From positions 81,369 through 145,368 of the forward strand of contig NZ_PEIH01000004.1 of NCBI RefSeq assembly GCF_002904345.1: a stretch of DNA of 64,000 bases. Direction: 5' to 3'. Every line of letters starts with the position of its first letter. Position 1 is the first letter of the stretch. A model generated the notes under the pieces. The model saw only the letters and a list, made by a program, of their open reading frames with translations, was not told the origin of the DNA and did no database searches. Positions 56,868-64,000 of the stretch are shown in pieces. The translations under genes were made by a program, and so were the position numbers. This stretch comes from Bacteroidetes bacterium endosymbiont of Geopemphigus sp. (GTDB lineage Bacteria > Bacteroidota > Bacteroidia > Flavobacteriales > Blattabacteriaceae).

Positions 56868-58100
56868 ATGAAAAAAGAAGCTAAGTGTATATTTTGCGCT
56901 CGTTTAAAAAGTGAGGCAGGTTTGCTTTTGACAGGTTTGGAGGGACATATATGCGCTCAATGTGTGGAACAAGCCCATCAGATGATCCATGAGGAATTTC
57001 ATCAAAAAAAAGAAGTGCTTTCTCAGGATTTTTCCGGGCTTAAAAGTCCCAGGGAGCTTAAAGATTTTCTCGATCAATACATTATCGCTCAGGATGAAGC
57101 AAAAAAGATTTTATCCGTAGCGGTGTATAATCATTACAAGAGACTGTCTCATTACCTATCAGATAAAGAGGAAGAAGTAGAGCTTGAGAAATCAAATGTG
57201 CTTATTATTGGTCCTACAGGAACCGGAAAGACGCTTTTAGCGCGCAGTATTTCGCGTTTTTTACAAGTTCCTTTTACTATAGTTGACGCGACAATTCTTA
57301 CTGAAGCGGGCTATGTGGGAGAAGATGTTGAAAGCATATTGACGCGCTTGCTGCAAGCGGCTGATTATAACGTGGCGGCTGCTGAGCGCGGTATAGTGTT
57401 TATAGATGAAATCGATAAGATTGCGCGTAAAAGCGACAACCCCTCTATCACGAGAGATGTTTCGGGAGAGGGAGTTCAGCAGGCGCTTCTGAAAATTCTT
57501 GAGGGCTCTATAGTAAGTGTTCCTCCGCAGGGAGGGCGCAAACATCCCGATCAGAAAATGATCTCTATAGACACACGCAATATATTATTTATCGCCGGAG
57601 GAGCTTTTGATGGCCTGGAACGTATTATCAATAACCGTCTCAACTTATCGGCTATCGGCTATCAGAATACCTTACGTTCCGTGGTGGAACAAGAGGAGAT
57701 TTTGCAATATGTTAGCCCTACAGATATTCGTGCTTTCGGTTTAATTCCCGAATTGATAGGAAGACTTCCGGTGATCAGCCATATGCATTCTTTAGATGAA
57801 AAAGCACTCCACAGAATTATGACCGAGCCTAAAAATGCCCTGATCAAACAATACAAAAGACTTTTCGAAATGGATAATATTTCCCTGGAAGTCACCGATA
57901 AAGCTATAGATAAAATCGTAAAAAAAGCCCTCATCATCGGCCTTGGTGCAAGGGGATTGCGAGGAATTTGCGAAAAAATTTTTAGTGATTTTATGTTCAA
58001 TATTCAAAAGACTCAAAACCTTTTGAAAATCGATGAAATTATCGTGGAAGATCAATTAAATCGTAAGGAAAAGTCCACTGGGTATAAAAAGGCTTCATAA
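56868..58100 (+). CDS. clpX: ATP-dependent Clp protease ATPase subunit ClpX
   Basis: Unfoldase partner of ClpP. The N-terminal zinc finger is [12 protein letters not shown]...HICAQC. Walker [25 protein letters not shown] pore-side motif, Walker [14 protein letters not shown] and the arginine-containing [12 protein letters not shown] with sensor GARGLRGI are all present. Length 410 is normal. It lies 134 nt after clpP, so it may have its own promoter. Confidence 0.96.
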   Translation: MKKEAKCIFCARLKSEAGLLLTGLEGHICAQCVEQAHQMIHEEFHQKKEVLSQDFSGLKSPRELKDFLDQYIIAQDEAKKILSVAVYNHYKRLSHYLSDKEEEVELEKSNVLIIGPTGTGKTLLARSISRFLQVPFTIVDATILTEAGYVGEDVESILTRLLQAADYNVAAAERGIVFIDEIDKIARKSDNPSITRDVSGEGVQQALLKILEGSIVSVPPQGGRKHPDQKMISIDTRNILFIAGGAFDGLERIINNRLNLSAIGYQNTLRSVVEQEEILQYVSPTDIRAFGLIPELIGRLPVISHMHSLDEKALHRIMTEPKNALIKQYKRLFEMDNISLEVTDKAIDKIVKKALIIGLGARGLRGICEKIFSDFMFNIQKTQNLLKIDEIIVEDQLNRKEKSTGYKKAS

Positions 58101-58296
58101 TACTGTATTTTCATACATTCTTTGATACAAAGGCTTCTTTTAGCATTTTTTATTCAAAAAAAATATCAAAATAATTATAATTATTTTATAATACTTATAT
58201 ATTTATAAAGCATATATTTATATATATAATACATGAAAATATTGTATTTTATTAAAAAGTTTTATACTTTTTACTTTATATTAAATGCTATATATT

Positions 58297-59941
58297 ATGA
58301 AAAACCTTTTTTATCCCCGTCATCCTTTTAGTTCTGGACGAACTCTTTGCTAAAGGGCTTGTTCGTAGGAGACGGAACTGACATTCGTTCAAAGCAAGAT
58401 ACTACTCTATGCTGAGGGCGAATTAGAAATTGCCGCTACGGGTAAATTAGATAGTTACGGAAATATTGAATTGGACGGCTCGTTTAAAAACGCCGGAGAA
58501 AACAATTTTATACTCCGCGATAACAGAGAATATGATTATAGGAAATTTATTATGAAGTCGGGCTATAATGTGGATGGATTGGTTCTTATTGAAAGAAGTA
58601 CAGATTCGGTATCAAATTCTATGGGATTGCCCTTCACTTCATCTAGGTCGATTAGAATTTATAGAGGTGACAACTCCAATCGGCCTTTAAGAAATGAAAA
58701 ACTTGGTGTGTGGGATATCGTGGCAAATACTAGGAATCCAAATTTCAAAGATCTCAAATGAGGTACCGGCTTCTGATAAGCTTGGTATGTTGCGTGCTTT
58801 AATCCTTAATTTTCAACTCCTCTCATAAAAAAGTATTTCGATTAGCGTACAGTATGATCCCTTGCCTAAGACTCTAGCATATGTAGCTGTGGTAAAAAAT
58901 GGCAGAGAGGAATAAAAATTTTTGAAGGTCCTTTCGACAGCGAATCAAGCAATAAAAATTAATGGAGAATTCATCTCTATCCCATGCCCAATACCTACCT
59001 TTCCAATATCGATCTTCGAAAAGCGAAAAATTTCGATCAAATCTGCGGAGTATATATTACTTCAGTCTATAAAGACAAGAAAAAAATGACCACCATAAAC
59101 TCTAAAAGATATATGGCTACTATATCGATGATAGTAGTAAAGTGTTTGGAGATGAGCGGCGCTCTTTCAGTGATACAACTAATGATTCTATGCCCGATCC
59201 TGATGACATAAAACTTCAACTATTTAGCGAAGGGGGATTTTATGTATATGCTTCTATCTACCTGAAGGTAAAATACCTAATATATTAGCCCTAAAACCTA
59301 ACAGAAATAAATTTATATGTAATGATGTAGGAACTTTAAATGAAAATTAACCTGATGGGTTTCTTTATATCAATTTGGTTCCTAAATATGTCCTGTGAAA
59401 TTTAGACTCACAAGAGGTCAAGAATCCATAAAAAAGAAGATATTACGATTACGGAATCCACTACTGGAGCTATGGAATTTTTCATTGTGGATCAAAATGA
59501 TAATAAAGTAGAAGGATTAAGTCTTAATAAAAAGCTTTTAGAGTTTCCGAAAGCAAGTAATACCGCACAGGAGAATCGCTATGCTTTGAGTTTTGGCAGT
59601 CCTGATCTCAACGTGCATTGTTGGAGGACATCTTACAGAACTAGAAACTCTTCTTATCAGCTCCCTTATCAGGGAGACAGTGTTTACAGAAAAATCAACA
59701 CACAATTTCTTTCAATATCGCCTCTTTAAGTAGAGAAAATAGGGATATTCCCAATAAATCTGTAATCAGAGTTATTAATCCCATGGTGGATAGTCCTGAA
59801 TATAATATATATTATAATAATTTCATTTCTATTAACGGCGAAGAATAGGACATAAACCTCCCGCTACTTGAAACCTCTTCATATATAGTTCAAATAGAAT
59901 CTAAAGAGGGAAAAGTTATTGAAAAAGCTAACATTAGGTAA
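58297..59941 (+). pseudogene. Secreted surface protein with possible T9SS C-terminal domain, pseudogene
   Basis: ATG 58297 starts a signal peptide that shifts frame in a T run (KNLF...PVILLVLDELFAKG). Then follows GLFVGDGTDIRSKQDTTLYA, EGELEIAATGKLDSYGNIEL and DGSFKN, the opening style of Bacteroidota surface proteins. The open block at 58471-58761 continues it. Much further on, a block with VIRVINPMVDS, INLPLLETSSYIVQIESKEG and KVIEKANIR resembles a type 9 secretion C-terminal sorting domain. Multiple stops occur between. The T9SS assignment is inference. Confidence 0.6.
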
Positions 59942-59958
59942 TAATTAAAAGAAGCATT

Positions 59959-60180
59959 ATGAAAATAAATAAATTTGTGTTCTCTATATTTTTGCTTTTC
60001 GCTTATTTTATCGTTAAATTAGAAGGCACTTGTGTTAGATTTGAATGTGAAGAAGAGTGACCCAACGAGGTCCCTATTAATCAATACATACTTTTATTAT
60101 CGGCGCTAACTTTGATAATCGGATCTTTGGTTTCTGCCTTATTACTAAAGAAACTTAAAAGTAAAAAAGATATATATTGA
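59959..60180 (+). pseudogene. Small membrane-anchored protein interrupted by one TGA
   Basis: 74 codons from ATG 59959 to TGA 60178-60180, with a single in-frame TGA at 60058-60060. The first part is a signal peptide-like helix (KFVFSIFLLFAYFIVKL) with a Cys pair (TCVRFECEEE). The second part is P-N-E-V-PINQYILLLSALTLII and a basic tail, like the PxDxPID-type short membrane anchors paired with surface proteins in Bacteroidota. It sits 17 nt after the surface-protein pseudogene and just before a strong terminator. Function unknown. Confidence 0.5.
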
Positions 60181-60184
60181 ATAT

Positions 60185-60232
60185 AAATAGTTTTAAAAAA
60201 CCCATCCACAGATGGGTTTTTTAAAACTATTT
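60185..60232 (+). terminator. Strong intrinsic terminator (22-bp perfect stem)
   Basis: Positions 60185-60206 and 60211-60232 are perfect inverted copies separated by CACA. The inner part is AAAAAACCCATC-CACA-GATGGGTTTTTT, followed by a T-rich run, a classic rho-independent terminator. Flanking bases extend the pairing to 22 bp. It ends the transcript of the small membrane protein and could work in either direction. Confidence 0.85.
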
Positions 60233-60279
60233 AAGCAGGTTTGATAAACGCTGTAATCATTTTATCTATTATTTATCTT

Positions 60280-61540
60280 ATGAAAATCTATCTCTGTGAT
60301 CTTTATACTTTTTTTTAGCGCCTTTTTTAGCGCTCGCGTAATTTACCATAGAAGGAAAAATAAACGGTTATGCCGACAGATTTGGTAACACTAAAAATAT
60401 GATGTTTATAAAACGGAAACTCTTATAGAATTTATCACGAATTCTCAAAGGAGTTTTGCGCAAAAGATTCTCATCTCTTATGAGAGAATACTCTTAATGG
60501 AATTTGATGATGAGCAGGTTTTTCAATTATTTTCTGACAATCAGGAGTTAGACTAGCTCGTCGCCCATGAGAAAAATAGATCCAGGTTAAAAATTTTATC
60601 TTATCTCTTAGAGCTTTATTTCCCAGAAGATGCTTTTTACGCTTTGGTCAAGAGTCAAATGAATGAACTCTCGAGTGCCGCCCTTTGACACCTCAAAGAT
60701 CATCTCTGTTTTGAATATAATGTAGATAGACTTGGATGCTTTTTTAAAAGAGATGAAAAAGAATATTTCCGCCCGGGAAACACAGAAAACCTAGGAATAT
60801 AGGGACTTTATCGCTGAACGTTTTAAAAACGATCCGATGTATCTTGAGGACTCAGGTAAATTTATATTTTTACTACAAGCTCATATCGGTATGGGAAATG
60901 TTATTCACAGCTCACCTAAGAAAAACAATAAATATCTTAATAAAGATTATCGACGCTTTATTAAGTGATGTAGATAGTAATACCCAACGGAGATCAAAAA
61001 ATGTTATTGGGTTTCCTGGACATCTTCAAAACCTATGATATGAAAGAGCAGCTCGTTTGTTTTATCAAGAAAGTAGAAAGCATGATTTGTGAAGCTTTTC
61101 CTGAATTAAAGGGAAAAATACAAACATATAAATAGGTACAATCTGATAAAAATAGTTCCCGATATTGATTTTAAATAGGCTGTCTATGGGAAATTTGAAA
61201 AACTCTCTCAAATAAAAACTCTTTATAAACTATTAATGTTTTCAGCTTCCTGGTGTTCAAACTGTCAGAAAGAATTACCTCTTATCAATCAACGATATGA
61301 AGAATTGCAAAAAAAAAGACGTAACACTCATAGGTCTTTCTATGGATAAAAGAAAAAAACCGTTTCGAGTTTTTTTAAAGAAAAGAAAATAGCATAATCA
61401 CTTCGATGATAAAGGTTTTCACTCCCCTGCCACGCTCTCTTACGGAATTACGGCTACACCCACCTTTTTTACTTGATGCCCGAAATAAAATATTCGCTAT
61501 AGAAAACCAATTAGGGGAAATCCTTAAGGATATCAAATAA
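60280..61540 (+). pseudogene. TlpA/thioredoxin-like secreted protein, pseudogene
   Basis: Fragments from ATG 60280: FTIEGKINGYADRFGNTKNM near the N-terminus, then ETLIEFITNSQRSFAQKILI, and a long helical middle part. The clear C-terminal thioredoxin fold reads LMFSASWCSNCQKELPLINQ, RYEELQ, LIGLSMDK, PATLSYGITATPTFFLLDAR, NKIFAIENQLGEILKDIK. The C-x-x-C redox motif (WCSNC) and cis-Pro (TPT) are recognisable. It resembles periplasmic DUF4369/DUF5106-TlpA proteins. At least eight stops or shifts. Its last 8 nt overlap the rodA 3' end. Confidence 0.78.
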
Positions 61541-62777
61541 GACTGCTGCGATCTGAAGCATTCAGGCGTACAAATATAAATAATAAGGCAGTAAAACACC
61601 ATAAGGAAGACCCTCCGTAGCTGAAAAATGGCAGTGGTATTCCTACAGTAGGCATGATCCCCATGACCATGCCTAAATTGATAATAACGTGCAAAAGAAA
61701 AATACTGCCCACGCAGTAGCCAAACACTCGTGAAAAAGCTTCTTTCTGTCTTTCAGCCAATAAATAAATGCGTCCGATAAACAGCAGGTAGACTATTAAT
61801 ATTACTGTGCTTCCTACAAATCCCCATTCTTCACCTACAGTGCAGAAAATATAATCGGTATGTTGCTCAGGAACGAATTTACCCCTAGTAATACTTCCTT
61901 TTCGAAAACCTTTTCCAAGCAATTCTCCTGAACCTATAGCGGTTTTCGAGTAGAGAAGATTATAGCCTCTGTCCAATCGATATTCCTTATCAAACTCATT
62001 TTTAAAAAGTATCTCTATGCGGTCGCGGTGATGTTGCTTTAAAAATTTTTGAAAAATCAAAGGCGAGAGTAACACAAAAACGCATACCGCTATAAATGCC
62101 AAAGTGGATTCCATCCAGTACCTTAAACCTTTTTTGGGAAGTAAATAAAGGTAGAGTAAAAAAATTAAGAGCAGACTTCCGATAATGATCCAGGAAGAAA
62201 AGTTAAGCGCCAGCAAAAATAAAAAAATAAAAAAAGCTATGCTCAGCAGTACACGCCATGACATACCTTCGCGATAAAGCATGAGTATAAAAGAAAAAAA
62301 CACCAAAATAGAGCCCGGATCCGGCTGTAAAAGAATTAGCGCAATGGGAAGACCAAGAATGCCCACGATCATTAAAAACGTTTTTTGATCTTTTATACGC
62401 GTATCGCTCACGCTTAGAATGTTGCCCAGCGCTAGGGATATAGAGATTTTTGAGAGCTCAGCCGGCTGAAAGCCGACAGGCCCGAGGCTATACCAGGATT
62501 TTGATCCATTGATAGTTTTTCCAAGAAACAAAACCCCTATGAGTAGTAACAGAGTAAGGAAATAGAATACATAGGAGCCATTTTTATAATCTACAGGCCG
62601 GAGCAAGAGAAGTAAAAATATTAAAAAAGAGCTCATTAAGATCCAAAAAAATTGTTTTTCAGCTTTTTCCTCCGATACCGAATAGATATTGATCCATCCA
62701 AAAATCGCTAGCGTCAGATACATTACGATGATCCACCAGTCAAGGTGCCCCAGCAGGGTCTTTTTCCGCGTGCTCAT
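61533..62777 (-). CDS. rodA: Rod shape-determining protein RodA (SEDS glycosyltransferase)
   Basis: Peptidoglycan polymerase of the elongation machinery, working with PBP2. About ten membrane helices along 414 residues. The SEDS hallmarks are seen: SWYSLGPVGFQPAELSKISI (with the catalytic Asp region following), LILLQPDPGSILVFF, FVPEQHTDYIFCTVGEEWGF and PLPFFSYGGSSL. It starts 6 nt after mrdA, in the standard mreBCD-mrdA-rodA order. Intact, so side-wall synthesis continues. Confidence 0.94.
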   Translation of the reverse strand: MSTRKKTLLGHLDWWIIVMYLTLAIFGWINIYSVSEEKAEKQFFWILMSSFLIFLLLLLRPVDYKNGSYVFYFLTLLLLIGVLFLGKTINGSKSWYSLGPVGFQPAELSKISISLALGNILSVSDTRIKDQKTFLMIVGILGLPIALILLQPDPGSILVFFSFILMLYREGMSWRVLLSIAFFIFLFLLALNFSSWIIIGSLLLIFLLYLYLLPKKGLRYWMESTLAFIAVCVFVLLSPLIFQKFLKQHHRDRIEILFKNEFDKEYRLDRGYNLLYSKTAIGSGELLGKGFRKGSITRGKFVPEQHTDYIFCTVGEEWGFVGSTVILIVYLLFIGRIYLLAERQKEAFSRVFGYCVGSIFLLHVIINLGMVMGIMPTVGIPLPFFSYGGSSLWCFTALLFIFVRLNASDRSSLI

Positions 62778-62783
62778 TAATTT

Positions 62784-64000
62784 TTATTTTTTTTCAGAAT
62801 GTCTCGTCGTGATATAATCATATATCCTCTGCAGGCCATTATTCATCATACGACCTTCCAAACTCTTTCTTTTTACTTCGCTTGCGATATATTTTTCTGC
62901 CACCAGGCTTGCAATTGGGCCGGCCCATTTTGAGCCCCAGCTGCCATTTTCGATCATTACGGCAATGGCAATCTGAGAATTTTCCACAGGGGCAAATAGG
63001 GTGAATATGGAATGATCCGGCAGTGAAATTCTTTTGTTTTTTACTCTGATAAAATTTTCCGACGTACCTGTTTTTCCTGCCATTCTGATACCGGGTACCT
63101 GAAATTCCGAAGCTGTTCCTCTAGGGAGGAAAACCTTTTCCATGCCCCGGATCACCGATTCAAAATATCGTGCCTCGACCTTGGTATATTTAGGTTTCGT
63201 ATATCGAGCATCTTTTATAGGCAAGCCTCCTATGGTTTTTACAATATGAGGGGTGTAAAAAAAACCTTTATTAGCCACAGCCGCCATCACATTAGCCAGT
63301 TGCAGAGGCGTAGTGCTGATCTCACCCTGACCTATGCTGTTGGAAAGGGTTGTTAATGCGTTCCACCTCTTGGCGCCATACTGTTTATCATAATAATGCC
63401 CACTGGGAATACGACCCTTCTGGCCTGTATCCAAATCATTATTTAGAAATCGCCCCAACCCAAAGCTTTGAATAATTTCACTCCATTGATCCAGATTTCT
63501 TGCCGAAATTCCTGAGTTCTTACCCAAAGCTTGTATATATACTTGCGCAAAGTAGCTATTACATGAACGCTCTACCGCCGTTTCCAGGTCTTTTGGACGC
63601 CCGTAAATGCCACAATGGCATTTCATCTTTTTATTGCCGTAGCTAAAACCGTGCTGACAAACAAAATTAGCAGAAACATCTACCGTTCCCATTTGAAGAG
63701 CGGCGAGCTCTGTAAGGATCTTAAAAGGAGAACCCGGAGGATAAAGCCCATCGGTAGCTCTATTAAATAAAGGCCGATTGATGGTGTCTTTATAAAGACG
63801 AGAGATTTCTTTAGAACGGTCTTTTCCTGCAAGAAGGTGAGGATCTAATACTGGAGTGGAAACCAAAGCTAAGATTTCGCCTGTTTTAGGATCGATAGCT
63901 ACAACACTTCCTTTTTTTTTGTACATCAGCTTTTCCGCGTATTCCTGTAATGACCAGTCAATGGTTAAATAGATATCAGATCCGCTTTTGGCTTTCTTAT
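62784..64000 (-). CDS. mrdA: Penicillin-binding protein 2 (5' part beyond window)
   Basis: Transpeptidase partner of RodA. The reading frame is open to the right edge (DIYLTIDWSLQEYAEKL precedes MYKKKGSVVAIDPKTGEILA), so the N-terminal membrane anchor and pedestal lie outside. The catalytic motifs are present: SxxK as YPPGSPFKI, SxN as ERSCNSYFA and KTG as MAGKTGTSENF. It ends with the family C-terminal PIASLVAEKYI. It is upstream of rodA with a 6-nt gap. The visible part is intact. Confidence 0.93.
   Translation of the reverse strand, partial: KKAKSGSDIYLTIDWSLQEYAEKLMYKKKGSVVAIDPKTGEILALVSTPVLDPHLLAGKDRSKEISRLYKDTINRPLFNRATDGLYPPGSPFKILTELAALQMGTVDVSANFVCQHGFSYGNKKMKCHCGIYGRPKDLETAVERSCNSYFAQVYIQALGKNSGISARNLDQWSEIIQSFGLGRFLNNDLDTGQKGRIPSGHYYDKQYGAKRWNALTTLSNSIGQGEISTTPLQLANVMAAVANKGFFYTPHIVKTIGGLPIKDARYTKPKYTKVEARYFESVIRGMEKVFLPRGTASEFQVPGIRMAGKTGTSENFIRVKNKRISLPDHSIFTLFAPVENSQIAIAVMIENGSWGSKWAGPIASLVAEKYIASEVKRKSLEGRMMNNGLQRIYDYITTRHSEKK

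Noticed and set aside
60058-60060. Selenocysteine or TGA recoding in the small membrane protein
   Set aside because: TGA is used as an ordinary terminator elsewhere in the window (for example rnhA), and no SECIS-like element or selenoprotein context is visible; a nonsense mutation is simpler.

Overview
The window looks like part of a host-restricted, genome-reducing member of the Bacteroidota, most probably order Bacteroidales. The evidence is family content and gene order: a DUF4254 gene beside a GT9 glycosyltransferase; a flippase - dut - NTP-transferase - DUF4292 - EnvC-like M23 cluster; trigger factor - clpP - clpX; a moxR/batA/batB/batC (Bat) operon; the long N-terminal arm of AtpB; and several TAnnTTTG -7 promoter elements. 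About one third of the window is decayed sequence. At least seventeen recognisable pseudogenes survive with frameshifts, internal stops or deletions, while neighbouring housekeeping genes are intact. This pattern fits an endosymbiont in active genome reduction. Protist symbionts such as Candidatus Azobacteroides are a reasonable comparison, but that placement is inference.

Layout. 1-6.6 kb: rnhA and plsC, then wrecks of a secreted protein, an SGNH/GDSL lipoprotein, an MFS exporter and an LTA-synthase-like sulfatase, with a tRNA-Ser(GGA). 6.7-10.8 kb: trpS, then the remains of the whole Bat operon, in which a deletion has joined moxR to batA. 10.8-15.7 kb: an intact F0F1 ATP synthase operon atpB-E-F-H-A-G, without atpD/atpC. 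15.8-23.4 kb: dus, an ankyrin-repeat gene with a frameshift, a SAM-I-like riboswitch in front of a dead trans-sulfuration enzyme, cysS, folE and manA. 23.4-26.9 kb: an island of dead genes (unknown, M1 peptidase, ElaA-like GNAT, TrmH/SpoU methylase, and an upp with one frameshift). 26.9-37.8 kb: asd, yicC-gmk, ppc, manC plus a LysM protein, a membrane TPR-like protein, an esterase and a LolD-type ATPase. 37.8-46.9 kb: sucC, dnaX, bioF-bioD, clpC, GT9 and DUF4254. 46.9-58.1 kb: dead mltD, tatA, dead envC, DUF4292, NTP-transferase, dut, flippase, gpsA, tig, clpP, clpX. 58.1-64 kb: dead surface protein, a small membrane protein with one TGA, a strong terminator, a dead TlpA-like thioredoxin, then rodA and mrdA.

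How the genes fit together. Retained functions are energy coupling (ATP synthase), anaplerosis and C4 metabolism (ppc, sucC), the aspartate-semialdehyde branch point, biotin, pterin and GDP-mannose synthesis, envelope growth (RodA/PBP2, PlsC, GpsA, LolD-type ATPase, flippase), translation and proteostasis. Lost functions are mostly stress tolerance (Bat), export (MFS), wall turnover and daughter-cell separation (MltD, EnvC), peptide and sulfur salvage, and surface proteins. I found no clearly new multi-gene system. The most interesting signals are degenerate regulatory and coding states: the orphan riboswitch, near-intact frameshifted genes, and a DnaX without its zinc module.
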